A stretch of 64,000 nt of DNA from assembly GCF_036511935.1 (NCBI RefSeq), contig NZ_AP028878.1, positions 3,162,001-3,226,000 on the forward strand, given 5' to 3'. The notes under the pieces were generated by a model that was not told the origin of the DNA, did no database searches, and saw only the letters and a list, made by a program, of their open reading frames with translations. The DNA comes from Marinobacter nanhaiticus D15-8W. Lineage in GTDB: Bacteria; Pseudomonadota; Gammaproteobacteria; Pseudomonadales; Oleiphilaceae. Both the position numbers and the translations under genes were made by a program. The first letter of the stretch is position 1, and every line of letters starts with the position of its first letter. Below are positions 1 to 10,054 of the stretch, in pieces.

Positions 1-598
1 TTTCCTCAAACGTGATGCGCTTGAGGCGGCGCGCACTGTCCACGACACGCGGATCGGTCGTGTAGACACCATCCACATCAGTATAGATCTGACACTCGTC
101 CGCTTTCAGCGCTGCAGCAAGCGCCACAGCGGTCGTGTCGGACCCCCCGCGACCCAGGGTCGTGATGTTACCCAGCTCGTCAACGCCCTGGAAACCAGCC
201 ACCACGACCACTCGACCTTTTTCCAGATCGCCACGCATGTTGGCTTCGTCGATACTCTGGATACGCGCCTTGGTGTGCGCGTTGTCTGTCAGGATACGCA
301 CCTGCGAGCCGGTATAGGAGCGCGCTTCGAGTCCTCGCTTTTGTAGCGCCATGGAAAGCAGCGCAATCGTAACCTGCTCGCCGGTGGACAACAGAACATC
401 CATTTCACGCGGGGTCGGCTCTTCCATGATCTGACTCGCCAGACCGATCAGACGGTTGGTCTCACCGCTCATGGCCGAGACGACCACAACCACGTCGTGT
501 CCCTGATCGCGGGAACGCCCCACCCGCTCTGCGACTGCTTCGATGCGCTCGATAGTGCCCACCGAGGTGCCGCCGTATTTCTGGACCAGAAGTGCCAT
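1..598 (-). CDS. lysC: Aspartate kinase, N-terminal part (cut by window edge)
   Basis: Phosphorylates aspartate, the first step to lysine, threonine and methionine. Reading the minus strand from the ATG at 596-598 gives an open frame of about 199 codons that runs off the left edge. It begins [14 protein letters not shown], the KxGGTS signature of aspartokinases, and continues with the conserved [10 protein letters not shown] and [11 protein letters not shown] segments of the kinase domain. The C-terminal ACT (feedback) domains lie outside the window. It follows alaS on the same strand after 143 bases, and alaS-lysC is a common gammaproteobacterial pair. Identity is secure; only length and regulation cannot be judged. 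Confidence 0.93.
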   Translation of the reverse strand, partial: MALLVQKYGGTSVGTIERIEAVAERVGRSRDQGHDVVVVVSAMSGETNRLIGLASQIMEEPTPREMDVLLSTGEQVTIALLSMALQKRGLEARSYTGSQVRILTDNAHTKARIQSIDEANMRGDLEKGRVVVVAGFQGVDELGNITTLGRGGSDTTAVALAAALKADECQIYTDVDGVYTTDPRVVDSARRLKRITFEE

Positions 599-741
599 CG
601 TCTTCCTTAATTTCCGCCTGTCAGTCTCGTGTCCTGCCCGTGCATCGACGGGGCCAGCACACCGCCATTCAATCTCGTCGCCAGCCACCTTAGGGCACAG
701 CGACGGGATTATAAAGGCAGTTCAATGTGCTGAATACTGTT

Positions 742-3369
742 TCAGCTCGTGGCCTCGTTGACCCAGGTGGCAACCTGCTGCAAGGCATCAGGCAGTTTGG
801 CAGGATTGGATCCTCCTCCCTGAGCCATGTCCGGGCGACCGCCGCCTTTGCCGTCTACGGCTTCCGCCAGCTTCTTCATCAAATCACCGGCGCGTACGCG
901 ACTGGTGGCGTCCTTGGTCACGCCGGCAACCAGCGTTACCTTGCCGTCTTCCGTGCTCGCGAGCACAACCACGGCGGAGCCCAGCTTGTTCTTCAGCTGG
1001 TCGGCGGTATCCATAAGCGCCTTGCGGTCCGCCCCTTCCAGCTCTGACGCCACGACTTTCAGGCCGTTGACGTCGACAGCTGATCCGGCCAGATCAGACC
1101 CTGCGGAACTCGCAAGTTTGGCCTTGAGCTGCTCAAGCTCCTTCTCCAACTGACGATTGCGCTCCAGTGTGGATTCGACCTTTTCGATAACGCTGTCGCG
1201 ACTACCGCGGACCAGGCCGGCGACCTTACGCAGTCGGGCCTCGGTTTCGTCCATCCAGGCTAGTGCACCCTTGCCCGTAACCGCCTCTATCCGGCGCACG
1301 CCGGAGGAGATTCCACTCTCGGATGTGATCCGGAAAGCACCAATGTCTCCGGTGCGGGCGACGTGAGTACCACCACAGAGTTCGACGGAGAAGTTGTCCC
1401 GGCCTATGCTCAATACGCGCACTTCGTCGCCGTACTTCTCGCCGAACAGAGCCACAGCCCCCTTGGCCTTGGCTTGCTCCATATCGGTAACTTCGATACC
1501 AACGGCTTCATTGGCTAGAATCTGGTCGTTGACCTGAGCTTCGATCGCTTTGAGCTGCTCCGGCGTCACCGGTTCGAAGTGCGAGAAGTCGAAACGCAGA
1601 CGCTCTGCTTCGACCAACGAACCTTTCTGGGTCACATGGTCCCCGAGGATATTACGCAGGGCCGCATGCAGGAGATGCGTGGCGGAGTGGTTCAGGGCAA
1701 TGGCCTGGCGACGGGCATGATCGATGCGCGCGTCGACCTCGAGTCCCGGGAACAACTCACCTTCGATCACCGTACCGATGTGGAGGTGGTTGCCGCCTTC
1801 CTTGCGAGTATCCGTTACCTGGAAGCGACCGCCGCTCCAGGTCAGCAGCCCGGTATCGCCAACCTGACCACCGGATTCCGCGTAGAACGGCGTGCGCTCG
1901 AGCACCACGACCGCTTCGTCGCCGGCCTGGGCGTTCTTCGCTTCGCCATCGACCAACACGGTACGGATCGTCTCGTGACCATCGACCTGCTCGTAACCGG
2001 TAAATTCGGTGCTCCCCTCGATGCCGGCAGCAACGTTGTAGTCGATACCAAACTTGGACGCCGCACGGGCTCGCTCACGCTGGGCCTCCATGGCCTTTTC
2101 ATAACCCGCGTAATCGAGGCTGAGACCCCGCTCGCGGGCGATATCGTTAGTCAGGTCCACCGGGAAACCATAGGTGTCGTACAGCGTGAAGATAGTCTCG
2201 CCAGGAATCTCACTTCCTTTCAGGTCAGCGATATCCTGTTCGAGTAGTCGCAAACCCTTGTCCAGGGTACGGGCGAATTGCTCTTCTTCCTGCAGCAGCA
2301 CCTTCTCAATCTGGGGACGGGTTCGGACCAGCTCGGGATAGGCCTCACCCATGAGATCGGCCAGCGCACCGGTCAGCTTGTAGAAGAAGGGCTCGCGGGC
2401 ACCCAGCTTGTTGCCGTGCCGGGCAGCGCGACGAATGATCCGGCGGAGGACGAATCCACGCCCTTCGTTAGATGGCATTACGCCATCGGCAATAAGGAAG
2501 GCGCAGGAGCGGATATGGTCGGCAACCACCCGTAGTGAAGCTTCTTCGGTGTCCACACCACCCAGGATGTCCGATGCTGCTTTCAGCAGATCCTGGAACA
2601 GATCGATTTCATAGTTGCTGTGTACACCCTGCAGGACAGCGGCGATACGTTCCAGGCCCATGCCGGTGTCAACGGAAGGCTTGGGCAGTGGCTGCATATC
2701 ACCGTCAGCCGTGCGGTTGAACTGCATGAAGACCACGTTCCAGATCTCGATGAACCGGTCACCATCCTCTTCCGGCGTACCGGGAGGGCCACCGGGAATT
2801 TCTGGGCCATGATCGTAGAAAATCTCGGTACACGGGCCGCAGGGGCCAGTATCGCCCATCTGCCAGAAGTTATCGGAGGCGTAGGGCGCGCCCTTGTTGT
2901 CGCCGATGCGGACAATACGATCCGCCGGCACACCCATCTGCTCGTTCCAGATCTGGTAGGCCTCTTCATCAGAGGCATAGACGGTAACCAGCAACTTTTC
3001 CTTGGGTAGGTTCAGCCAATCTGCCCCGGTAAGGAAGGTCCAGGCGTATTCGATCGCTTCCTGCTTGAAGTAGTCGCCGAAGCTGAAGTTACCCAGCATC
3101 TCGAAAAAGGTGTGGTGACGCGCGGTATAACCGACGTTCTCCAGGTCGTTGTGCTTGCCGCCGGCACGCACACAACGCTGGGAACTGGTGGCACGGCTGT
3201 AGCCCCGATCTTCACGGCCCAGGAATACATCCTTGAACTGGTTCATACCCGCATTGGTGAACAGCAGGGTCGGGTCGTCATGGGGAACCAGTGAGCTGCT
3301 GGGAACAATCTCATGCCCCCGCTGCTGGAAATATTCCAGGAAAGTCTGGCGCAATACTGCGGTTTTCAT
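742..3369 (-). CDS. alaS: Alanyl-tRNA synthetase
   Basis: Charges tRNA-Ala with alanine in the cytoplasm and edits mischarged Ser/Gly. The 875-residue product matches the usual length (about 875). The N-terminal class II catalytic core includes [17 protein letters not shown] near residue 90. The editing domain carries the metal-ligand motifs HSATHLLH near residue 566 and CGGTHVA near residue 668. A glycine-rich C-Ala domain with a preceding coiled coil closes the protein. The start is the ATG at 3367-3369. lysC follows on the same strand. A possible promoter lies about 160 bases upstream. Confidence 0.97.
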   Translation of the reverse strand: MKTAVLRQTFLEYFQQRGHEIVPSSSLVPHDDPTLLFTNAGMNQFKDVFLGREDRGYSRATSSQRCVRAGGKHNDLENVGYTARHHTFFEMLGNFSFGDYFKQEAIEYAWTFLTGADWLNLPKEKLLVTVYASDEEAYQIWNEQMGVPADRIVRIGDNKGAPYASDNFWQMGDTGPCGPCTEIFYDHGPEIPGGPPGTPEEDGDRFIEIWNVVFMQFNRTADGDMQPLPKPSVDTGMGLERIAAVLQGVHSNYEIDLFQDLLKAASDILGGVDTEEASLRVVADHIRSCAFLIADGVMPSNEGRGFVLRRIIRRAARHGNKLGAREPFFYKLTGALADLMGEAYPELVRTRPQIEKVLLQEEEQFARTLDKGLRLLEQDIADLKGSEIPGETIFTLYDTYGFPVDLTNDIARERGLSLDYAGYEKAMEAQRERARAASKFGIDYNVAAGIEGSTEFTGYEQVDGHETIRTVLVDGEAKNAQAGDEAVVVLERTPFYAESGGQVGDTGLLTWSGGRFQVTDTRKEGGNHLHIGTVIEGELFPGLEVDARIDHARRQAIALNHSATHLLHAALRNILGDHVTQKGSLVEAERLRFDFSHFEPVTPEQLKAIEAQVNDQILANEAVGIEVTDMEQAKAKGAVALFGEKYGDEVRVLSIGRDNFSVELCGGTHVARTGDIGAFRITSESGISSGVRRIEAVTGKGALAWMDETEARLRKVAGLVRGSRDSVIEKVESTLERNRQLEKELEQLKAKLASSAGSDLAGSAVDVNGLKVVASELEGADRKALMDTADQLKNKLGSAVVVLASTEDGKVTLVAGVTKDATSRVRAGDLMKKLAEAVDGKGGGRPDMAQGGGSNPAKLPDALQQVATWVNEATS

Positions 3370-3527
3370 AGCCGTGTCCCGATCGCCTCGTCAGAAATTC
3401 GATTCAACAGGCCAAGACTGACCGCCTTCCCTTAAACACATCCTTCAAAATAGACACGTCTCTGAGTACGTCCTGGATGTTTTTAGTCAGCGTTCAGTCT
3501 GGCGTAAATACCATGCATAAGGGCGCT

Positions 3528-3536
3528 ACTCTAGCA
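3528..3536 (-). promoter_or_regulatory. Possible extended -10 promoter for alaS
   Basis: Read on the minus strand this is TGC-TAGAGT, an extended -10 form. It lies about 160 bases upstream of the alaS ATG in the 252-base gap between alaS and the DUF5610-like gene. No good -35 is visible (TTTTTA at 17 bases), so the call is tentative. Confidence 0.3.
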
Positions 3537-3562
3537 CAGGCCGTAGGGGTTAAAAACGAGAA

Positions 3563-3583
3563 ACGCCGCCCAGAAGGCGGCGT
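3563..3583 (-). terminator. Intrinsic terminator of the DUF5610-like gene
   Basis: ACGCCGCC (3563-3570) pairs perfectly with GGCGGCGT (3576-3583) around a 5-base loop. Read on the minus strand the stem is followed within a few bases by a TTTTT run (near 3551-3556). It sits just downstream of the minus-strand gene ending at 3622 and separates it from alaS. Confidence 0.8.
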
Positions 3584-3621
3584 AGACAGTGATTCGAGGT
3601 TAACTGGCAAGCCAAACAAGA

Positions 3622-4821
3622 TTAATTCTCGCTTGTATCACCTTCAGCCTGATTGAGCGAACCAATAATCGCCTTCCAGAAGCTATCCATGAGGTCTTGA
3701 TTACCGGTTTCAAGGTTTTTCGATGCACGGGCCTGCGCATCAGACATCATCTCTTCCATAAGACTATTCAATGCTTCGCTATTCAGCCCCTTGTCGAAAG
3801 CATCCTGCGCCAGGCTCTGGATGTCCCTGGCCACCCCGGCCAGCGGTCTCAGCTGCGTGGATGTAGACGGTCGCTCGGAAATCGACTCGTAAGTCGAGGC
3901 GCTCACCGAACGCACTGATGAAAGGTTGAGACTGAAACTCGCCAGTTCATCACCGCTCATATTAAGCTTCTGCGCCGACTGGAAAGCCGCCTGGACATCG
4001 CCCTCAAAGAATTGGCCGGCCACCTTCTGCACATCTTCAAAAAGCGCGGTCAGCGCCTCGCGCTCCCCCGCATCCAGGTCACCCTCGACCGAAAATTCAT
4101 AACGACCGGCAAAAAGGCTCACTGCGGACGATTCACTGGCCGAGCCCCGCTGATTGCTAACCGATGCAGAGCTTGCGCCGGCGTAACGCAGTTCATCCAT
4201 ACGCACCGTCACCACGTCCCCATCGCGGGTACGAACTTCGAAGGCCAACTGCTCACGTGAAGAGGCTTCAATGCGCGTGGCCGATGCTGACTCGACCCGT
4301 CCGCCACCCGGGACTTCGCCCAGAAAGCGGTTATCAAGGTCTTCCAGCCCCTGCTGAATACGATTGAAGCTATCGTCGATATCGGCAGAAAGGGCCTTGT
4401 TCATCATACCCAGCGCTTCGATCTGCTCGCGGGCTTCCGAAAAACCCTGTTCGATGCCGGCCCGAGCCTGCTCCAGAAGATTCGACAGGCGCTCTGCGTC
4501 GGCACCGGCGTCCGCTTCCTGCTGCAACCGACTCTGGACAAACCCCAGCACCCGACTGGCCACATCCGCCGCGCTGGGTGGTTTGAAATCGCCACGGGGC
4601 GCCCGCGCAGCACCGGAGGATTCCCCCAATGCCTGCCCCAGACGCTGATCCAGTCGTGCACGCAGCACATTGATCGCGTCTTCAGGCGTACGGATCGAAG
4701 GTGACTCGGATCCCTGGACGCGTTCAGGCACTGCATTACGATTGGCGCTACCCGCTCCCTGGCGGTCCACGCCCTGACGTGTGGCGTAATCAGATCCCGG
4801 ACTATTAATGGAAGAAACCAT
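3622..4821 (-). CDS. DUF5610-like protein of unknown function
   Basis: Function unknown. From the ATG at 4819-4821, preceded by a GAGGG ribosome site, it encodes 399 residues. A longer frame reaches 4953 but its extra 44 residues look non-coding. The N-terminal 60 residues are Ser/Gly/Arg-rich and probably disordered. Residues about 60-170 are helical (PEDAINVLRARLDQRLGQAL, then LLEQARAGIEQGFSEAREQI), which resembles the DUF5610 family. The C-terminal half is Ser-rich with a region like a surface or motility-associated domain. There is no signal peptide or membrane segment. It is a single-gene unit with its own terminator, divergent from the RDD gene. The family name is from memory and is the uncertain part. 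Confidence 0.6.
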   Translation of the reverse strand: MVSSINSPGSDYATRQGVDRQGAGSANRNAVPERVQGSESPSIRTPEDAINVLRARLDQRLGQALGESSGAARAPRGDFKPPSAADVASRVLGFVQSRLQQEADAGADAERLSNLLEQARAGIEQGFSEAREQIEALGMMNKALSADIDDSFNRIQQGLEDLDNRFLGEVPGGGRVESASATRIEASSREQLAFEVRTRDGDVVTVRMDELRYAGASSASVSNQRGSASESSAVSLFAGRYEFSVEGDLDAGEREALTALFEDVQKVAGQFFEGDVQAAFQSAQKLNMSGDELASFSLNLSSVRSVSASTYESISERPSTSTQLRPLAGVARDIQSLAQDAFDKGLNSEALNSLMEEMMSDAQARASKNLETGNQDLMDSFWKAIIGSLNQAEGDTSEN

Positions 4822-5011
4822 GGCGCTTGCCCTCGCGATCAATGATTCAAAGCCGGACTGGGAATCTTGGCTATGGCTCTTTAGCGGCCGGAAGAGGTCA
4901 AACTTTAGGACCGATTCGGTATACTGGCCGCCCTCGAGAGCACCCGGTTGCATACCCTCTTCCGGACTGCGAAGGATGTATCCATAGAAGTCATCGCCAA
5001 CCGGAGCCCCT

Positions 5012-5503
5012 ATGCCCCGCCGCTTTCACCCGGAAGAAGAACTCCTGCCCCCTGCCAGCCTGCTAAAACGTTTGCTGGCGATGCTGTACGACGGTTTGAT
5101 CTGTATCGCGGTGCTTATCGTGGCGACGTGGGGCTACACCATGCTGGCTGCCTGGGTCGTGGGTTTCGAGGATTACAAACAGATGGCGGAATCCGGCCAG
5201 ATCAACAGCGATCCCCTGCTCACCTCATTCCTGTTCGTCGTGCTTTTCCTGTTCTTCGGCTACTTCTGGACCCGCACCGGCCAGACCCTGGGCATGCAGG
5301 TCTGGCGCGTACGCATCGAAAATCCGGACGGCACCTCAATCCGCTGGCCACAGGCCCTGCTCCGTTTCCTGATGGGCTGGGTTAGCTGGTTCGCCTGTGG
5401 ATTAGGGTATCTGTGGATGCTCTGGGATAGCGAGAGCAAGAGTTGGACGGATCGTTTTTCGGATAGCAAAGTGGTGCGGGTGCCGAAGGAAATGAAGAAA
5501 TAA
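5012..5503 (+). CDS. RDD family membrane protein
   Basis: Small inner-membrane protein of 163 residues. After a charged N-terminus (MPRRFHPEEE), residues about 18-150 contain three to four hydrophobic helices. The RDD hallmarks are present: an Arg and Asp in the first helix (KRLLAMLYDGLI), and a second polar motif TGQTLGMQVWRVRI before the last segments. Members are proposed cation or proton exchangers, but the role here is unknown. It converges on lptG with only three bases between stop codons, an arrangement common in Pseudomonas relatives. Confidence 0.85.
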   Translation: MPRRFHPEEELLPPASLLKRLLAMLYDGLICIAVLIVATWGYTMLAAWVVGFEDYKQMAESGQINSDPLLTSFLFVVLFLFFGYFWTRTGQTLGMQVWRVRIENPDGTSIRWPQALLRFLMGWVSWFACGLGYLWMLWDSESKSWTDRFSDSKVVRVPKEMKK

Positions 5504-5506
5504 AAA

Positions 5507-6568
5507 TTAACCCGCACGCCTCATAAGGACCGCGCCCACAATCGCACTCAGAATAATCGGCGCCACGATTGCGAGGATCGGATTGAAGCCAAACACCAGA
5601 CTCATGGGGCCAAGCAAGTCCTGCATATACTTGAAAATCAGCCCCACGATAATCCCGGTGAACACCCGGAACCCCATGGTGACCGAGCGCAGCGGGCCGA
5701 AGACGAACGAGATGGCCACCAGCACTAGCACGGCGATGGCGACGGGGCCCAGAACCTTCTTCCAGAATGCCAGCCAGTAGCTATTTGAGCTGAGCCCCTG
5801 TTCGTCCAGATAGCGGGCGTATGTGTAGAGACCGCTGATCGACAGGTTCTCCGGTTTGACGATCAATACACTCAGAACACTGGGAGACAGTTCCGTTTCC
5901 CAGCGCAACTGGGGCGCCTCGTGATGCGATGTGCTGTCTTTCGAGATCCTCGTGGTGACGGTATTCTCAAGTAGCCAGTAGTCGCCGTGGTAGGTGCCTT
6001 TTTCGGCGAAGGTCGCTGCGACGAGCCAGCGCTCCTCATCGAACTCGAACAGCGACAAACCGTAGATCACACCATCAGGCTGTACGGCATTCATATGCAT
6101 GAAGGTATCGCGTTCGCGGTGCCACAGGCCATCCGAAGACGCCACATTACTGCCCGCTCCGGTCGCAATCGCCTTCTGGCTCTGGGCAATCCGTTCGAAG
6201 TGCGGTGCCACGAACTCGCCCAGCAGGAGACCGATGATCACCACCACCAGCGTGGGCTTCATGGCCGACCAGACGATTCGGCGTATGGACACGCCAGCGG
6301 CGCGAATCACCACAAGTTCCGATGAGCTGGCCAGCGCGCCCAGCCCGATCAGGCACCCCATGAAGGCGCCTAGCGGCAAGTAGTCGTAGATCCGGCGCGG
6401 CAGGGTCATCAATACATAACCCAGTGCTTGCAGGACCTGGTAGTCGTTCTCTGTGTCTTCCAGCTCGGCGATGAAGGCAAAGATGACGTCCAGCGATAGC
6501 ACCACCAGCATCACCAGAATCATGGCGCCGCCGACCGTCTTGATGATGTAGCGATCCAGCTTACGCAT
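5507..6568 (-). CDS. lptG: LPS export ABC transporter permease LptG
   Basis: Inner-membrane permease that, with LptF and the LptB ATPase, extracts lipopolysaccharide and passes it to LptC/LptA. From the ATG at 6566-6568 (MRKLDRYIIKTVGGAM) it has 353 residues, the usual size. There are three N-terminal transmembrane helices, a periplasmic beta-jellyroll domain (about residues 130-260) and three C-terminal helices. The open frame extends upstream to 6715, but that part overlaps lptF and is not expected to be used. The start overlaps the end of lptF by 8 bases, indicating translational coupling. Confidence 0.95.
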   Translation of the reverse strand: MRKLDRYIIKTVGGAMILVMLVVLSLDVIFAFIAELEDTENDYQVLQALGYVLMTLPRRIYDYLPLGAFMGCLIGLGALASSSELVVIRAAGVSIRRIVWSAMKPTLVVVIIGLLLGEFVAPHFERIAQSQKAIATGAGSNVASSDGLWHRERDTFMHMNAVQPDGVIYGLSLFEFDEERWLVAATFAEKGTYHGDYWLLENTVTTRISKDSTSHHEAPQLRWETELSPSVLSVLIVKPENLSISGLYTYARYLDEQGLSSNSYWLAFWKKVLGPVAIAVLVLVAISFVFGPLRSVTMGFRVFTGIIVGLIFKYMQDLLGPMSLVFGFNPILAIVAPIILSAIVGAVLMRRAG

Positions 6569-7667
6569 GAGCGGCGCCCTCCTTCTCGAGCTTGCGCCGA
6601 CGCCGCCAGTCAGACCCGTACTGCAGCCACAACCCAATGGCCAGGAACAGCACGTGCACCCAGGCGAGCCCCAGCCATTCAGGCACATCGCCCTTGGCCA
6701 GGGCGTCCCTGGCAACGATCAACAACCCCAGGTAAACGATGTAGATCATCATCGCGGGCAGCAAGTGAAAGAAGCGACCCTGTCGCGGATTGACCCGGCT
6801 GAGCCTGACCGCAAGCAACGTTACGATCGGGACGATCAGCGGCAACGACACCCGCCAGTGGAATAGCGCCCGTAATTCAGGGTCGTCGGAGCGCATCAGT
6901 TCCAGCGTGGGGATCGCTTCCTCGTCACTCTTCTCCCGGACCGACTCGGGCCCGAGAATCTTCAGCCCATAGGCATCAAAGGTGGTTACGGTGTAGTCGA
7001 GTCGGCCTGGCGCCCCCTGGAAGCGCTGACCGTTTTCCAGCACCAGGAACCGGCTACCGGTGTCCTCATCCACAAACTGAGAACCAGACTCGGCGGTGGT
7101 CAAACTGAGGCCTGAACCATCCTCACCAAACTCCGCGATGAATACGCCAATCAACTGCTGCTTGTCTTCACTGAGCGCCTCGGTGTAGGTCACCCGGCTA
7201 CCGGACGACAGACTCTGGAAGCGTCCGGGCGAGAGCATCTCGAACTCCGTTGCCTGACGCTGCTCGTTGATGATGTCCTCAACCTTCTGCATGCCCCAGG
7301 GCGTGATCCAGAGACTCATGGCACCGACGATCAGCATGACGACCAGACTGGACACCATCGTCTGCGTCAGCACCTGCCGGTCACTGACCCCACAGGCGAA
7401 CAACACCGTCATTTCGCTTTCCAGGTACATGCGGCCATAGGCCAGGAGAATGCCGATGAACAGGCCCAGCGGCAGGATCAATTCGAGGAAACCCGGAAAG
7501 CGGTATGCCATGATCATGAATAGCACGTCGCCGGCCAGCTTGCCTTGTGCCGCATCCGCGAGGTACTTGATAAAGCGGCCGCTCATGAAAACGAGCAACA
7601 GCACACCGGTGACGGCCAGCATGCTGACAATGACCTGGCGGGTCAGATAGCGGAAGATAATGCGCAA
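6561..7667 (-). CDS. lptF: LPS export ABC transporter permease LptF
   Basis: Partner permease of LptG in the LptB2FG lipopolysaccharide extractor. The product has about 368 residues with the same plan: N-terminal helices, a periplasmic domain, C-terminal helices. No ATG is available at the expected start. Two in-frame TTG codons exist, at 7682 and 7667. The second gives LRIIFRYLTRQV, which matches the family N-terminus, and has AGGG five bases upstream, so it is preferred here. It is the first gene of the lptF-lptG operon and is divergent from pepA, as in many gammaproteobacteria. Confidence 0.92.
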   Translation of the reverse strand: MRIIFRYLTRQVIVSMLAVTGVLLLVFMSGRFIKYLADAAQGKLAGDVLFMIMAYRFPGFLELILPLGLFIGILLAYGRMYLESEMTVLFACGVSDRQVLTQTMVSSLVVMLIVGAMSLWITPWGMQKVEDIINEQRQATEFEMLSPGRFQSLSSGSRVTYTEALSEDKQQLIGVFIAEFGEDGSGLSLTTAESGSQFVDEDTGSRFLVLENGQRFQGAPGRLDYTVTTFDAYGLKILGPESVREKSDEEAIPTLELMRSDDPELRALFHWRVSLPLIVPIVTLLAVRLSRVNPRQGRFFHLLPAMMIYIVYLGLLIVARDALAKGDVPEWLGLAWVHVLFLAIGLWLQYGSDWRRRRKLEKEGAAHA

Positions 7668-7742
7668 AATATCCCTACCCAAGAAAAACGGATGGACGGC
7701 GTCCCGGAAAGCGACGCGTAGAGCCTCTGACGAACCCGCGCT

Positions 7743-7772
7743 ATTCTAGATAACCTTGCCGCTGATTGACAG
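7743..7772 (-). promoter_or_regulatory. Likely sigma-70 promoter of lptFG
   Basis: On the minus strand, a -35-like CTGTCA (7767-7772) and a -10-like TAGAAT (7743-7748) are separated by 18 bases and lie about 60-75 bases upstream of the lptF start. The match is decent but not consensus. Confidence 0.45.
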
Positions 7773-7919
7773 GCTATGACAGGACGGTCATCACAGCGTG
7801 CGCAGGTAGGCCGGCAGTGCATCGCCCCAGGCCATCGCGTACACTTGATCGAATCGTTCGATACACCCAGAATCGCCCATAGACTTGATCAGAGGTTTCC
7901 GAACAAGACCTCTCTTCTA

Positions 7920-7946
7920 GCCGGCGCAAACGGCTTTCGCGCCGGC
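7920..7946 (+). other. Hairpin in the pepA leader
   Basis: GCCGGCGC (7920-7927) pairs perfectly with GCGCCGGC (7939-7946) around an 11-base loop, ending about 28 bases before the pepA ATG. No T-run follows, so it is not a standard terminator for plus-strand transcription. It may be a 5' leader structure. Confidence 0.5.
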
Positions 7947-7974
7947 CCATCACGAATCAATCAATGGAGCTGCC

Positions 7975-9453
7975 ATGAAATACACCCTGAACAGTAAATC
8001 CCTGGCCGACATCAAAGCTGACTGCCTCGTTGTCTCGGTTCCCGAGAAAGGCGACTGGCCGGCCTCGACCGCTGCCGCCGACGCTGCCCTTAACGGTATG
8101 ATCAAGGATTTGCAGAAGAATGGGGATATTTCTGGCAAGGCGGGCAGTTCCTTGCTGCTGCCGCTCAGTGGCCAACCCTGGGCTCGCCTGTTGCTGGTCG
8201 GATCCGGCAGCGAGTCGCCGCAGACGCCGGCAGGTTATCGCAAGGTCGTGAACGCAGCACTCGGTCGCCTGCAGGACGGCCCGACCAAGCACGCGGTGAT
8301 TGCCCTGGCAGACAACGACGTGAAGGATCAGGACGAAGCCTGGAAAATCGCCCTGATTTCGCGCGTCGCCGAGGAACAGCAGTATCGGTTCACCGGTTTC
8401 AAGAGCACCAAGGCACCCAAACCTGCGCTGGCTCGCATTACCCTTGCCGCCTCCGCCAGCAGCAAGTCGCTTAAAGCAGCACTGGCGACGGGTGAAGCCA
8501 TTGGCCACGGCATGAGCCTGACCCGGGACCTGGGTAATACGCCGCCCAATGTGTGTCATCCGACTTTCCTGGCCGAGCAGGCAAAGAGCCTCTCCAAGGA
8601 ATTCGACGTTATCAAGACCGAAGTCCTCGATGAGAAGCAGATGAAGAAGCTGGGCATGAACAGCCTGCTTTCGGTCTCTGCCGGCAGCGACCAGCCCGCC
8701 AAGCTGATCGTCATGGAATATCGGGGTGGTAAGGCGAAGGAGAAGCCCCACGTACTGGTCGGTAAAGGTATTACCTTCGACACCGGCGGCATCAGCCTGA
8801 AGCCCGGTGAAGGCATGGACGAGATGAAGTACGACATGTGCGGCGCCGCCAGCGTGTTCGGCACCATGCGCGCCCTGGCTGAGATCAAGCCCGCGATGAA
8901 CGTAATCGGTATCGTTGCTGCCGCCGAGAACATGCCCAGTGGTGGCGCGACGCGTCCCGGCGACATCGTCACCTCCATGTCCGGCCAGACTATCGAGATC
9001 CTCAACACCGATGCCGAAGGCCGTCTGGTCCTGTGCGACGCCCTCACCTACGCGGGCAAGTACGATCCGGAGACCGTGCTCGATATCGCGACGCTCACCG
9101 GTGCGATCATCATTGCCCTGGGTAAGGAAGCGACCGGTGTATTCAGTAATGATGACGGCGTGGCCGAGCGCATAGCAAAATCGGGTAACCGGGCTTGTGA
9201 CCGCACCTGGCGGCTACCGATATGGGATGAGTACCAGGCCCAGTTGGACAGCAACTTTGCGGATATGCAGAACATCGGTGGCCGTCCGGCAGGTTCGATC
9301 ACTGCGGCCTGCTTCCTATCCCGCTTTACCAAGGACTATCGCTGGGCGCACCTGGATATCGCCGGTACCGCCTGGGTATCCGGAAAGGACAAAGGCGCCA
9401 CCGGTCGTCCGGTACCGCTGCTGGTAGATTACCTGCTGTCCCATCTCCAGTAA
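7975..9453 (+). CDS. pepA: Leucyl aminopeptidase (cytosol aminopeptidase PepA)
   Basis: Dizinc M17 aminopeptidase that removes N-terminal residues from peptides. In E. coli it also binds DNA as a recombination accessory protein and transcriptional regulator. The product is 492 residues with the standard M17 layout. The C-terminal catalytic domain holds GKGITFDTGGISLKP (metal-binding Lys and Asp) near residue 263 and NTDAEGRLVLCDAL, the family signature, near residue 344. The ATG at 7975 follows a GGAG ribosome site. It is divergent from lptF and followed 7 bases later by holC, so the two are probably cotranscribed. Confidence 0.97.
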   Translation: MKYTLNSKSLADIKADCLVVSVPEKGDWPASTAAADAALNGMIKDLQKNGDISGKAGSSLLLPLSGQPWARLLLVGSGSESPQTPAGYRKVVNAALGRLQDGPTKHAVIALADNDVKDQDEAWKIALISRVAEEQQYRFTGFKSTKAPKPALARITLAASASSKSLKAALATGEAIGHGMSLTRDLGNTPPNVCHPTFLAEQAKSLSKEFDVIKTEVLDEKQMKKLGMNSLLSVSAGSDQPAKLIVMEYRGGKAKEKPHVLVGKGITFDTGGISLKPGEGMDEMKYDMCGAASVFGTMRALAEIKPAMNVIGIVAAAENMPSGGATRPGDIVTSMSGQTIEILNTDAEGRLVLCDALTYAGKYDPETVLDIATLTGAIIIALGKEATGVFSNDDGVAERIAKSGNRACDRTWRLPIWDEYQAQLDSNFADMQNIGGRPAGSITAACFLSRFTKDYRWAHLDIAGTAWVSGKDKGATGRPVPLLVDYLLSHLQ

Positions 9454-9460
9454 GCGGCCC

Positions 9461-9937
9461 ATGTCCAGCAATACCGATAGCCGGCCGGAAGGCCGGCACT
9501 GGTTTTACCTCCTGCCCCAGGATACGGAATCGGCGCGCCTGCTCTATGCGGCGCGCCTGACCGACAAAGCCTGGCGCCAGGGTGACCGCATCTGCCTGGT
9601 CTGCAATCCTGGCGAACAGGTTGAAGCCCTGGACACCATGCTCTGGCAATTTAGTCCGGAAAGCTTTCTCCCCCACCGGCAACTGGCCTCCAGTAACGAG
9701 CCCTGCCCCGAGCGCATCGGTCTGTTCGCAGGCAACCCTGCGCCGGAGGACTGGGACACCGTTATCGTCCTGGGCGAGACGCTCCCTGCCGACGCCGACC
9801 GTTTCCAGCGCCTTGCCTTGATTGCCAACAGCAATCCGCAAACGCTCAACCAGGCCCGCGCCCATTTTCGCCAGTTGCGCGAACTGGGCATCGAGGCGCG
9901 GGTCCACGACGCCAGACGTGGTGCCCAGCGCGGCTGA
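9461..9937 (+). CDS. holC: DNA polymerase III chi subunit
   Basis: Chi subunit of the clamp loader, which links the replisome to single-strand DNA-binding protein. It has 158 residues, slightly longer than E. coli HolC (147). Recognisable parts are FYLLPQDTESARLLYAARLTDKAW at the N-terminus and the central QFSPESFLPHRQ segment, both typical of the family. It lies between pepA and valS, the classical pepA-holC-valS order. Confidence 0.92.
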   Translation: MSSNTDSRPEGRHWFYLLPQDTESARLLYAARLTDKAWRQGDRICLVCNPGEQVEALDTMLWQFSPESFLPHRQLASSNEPCPERIGLFAGNPAPEDWDTVIVLGETLPADADRFQRLALIANSNPQTLNQARAHFRQLRELGIEARVHDARRGAQRG

Positions 9938-9964
9938 AGCCCTGCTTCAAACGCAGCTTAACGG

Positions 9965-9994
9965 TTCGCCCGCGCGTTGCGCGGCATGTATAAT
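9965..9994 (+). promoter_or_regulatory. valS: Probable valS promoter
   Basis: A perfect -10 TATAAT at 9989-9994 is preceded by TTCGCC at 9965-9970 with 18 bases between. A GC-rich inverted repeat (CCGCGC/GCGCGG, 9970-9984) overlaps the spacer. Transcription would start near 10001 and leave a leader of about 90 bases before the valS ATG. Confidence 0.5.
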
Positions 9995-10014
9995 CACGTC
10001 CCTCACTTAACACC

Positions 10015-10054
10015 GGGAACATCTGAAAAGTTCAATCTCCAGATGAAGGTTCCC
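10015..10054 (+). other. Stem-loop in the valS 5' leader
   Basis: GGGAAC (10015-10020) pairs with GTTCCC (10049-10054), and the adjoining ATCTG (10021-10025) pairs with CAGAT (10040-10044). A 4-base bulge (GAAG) lies on the 3' side and the loop is 14 bases. No T-run follows. It lies wholly within the predicted valS leader and could affect expression, but no known RNA family was recognised. Confidence 0.45.

Noticed and set aside
5507..6715. Extended lptG frame starting at 6715
   Set aside because: The upstream part lies inside lptF; the family N-terminus begins at the ATG at 6568.
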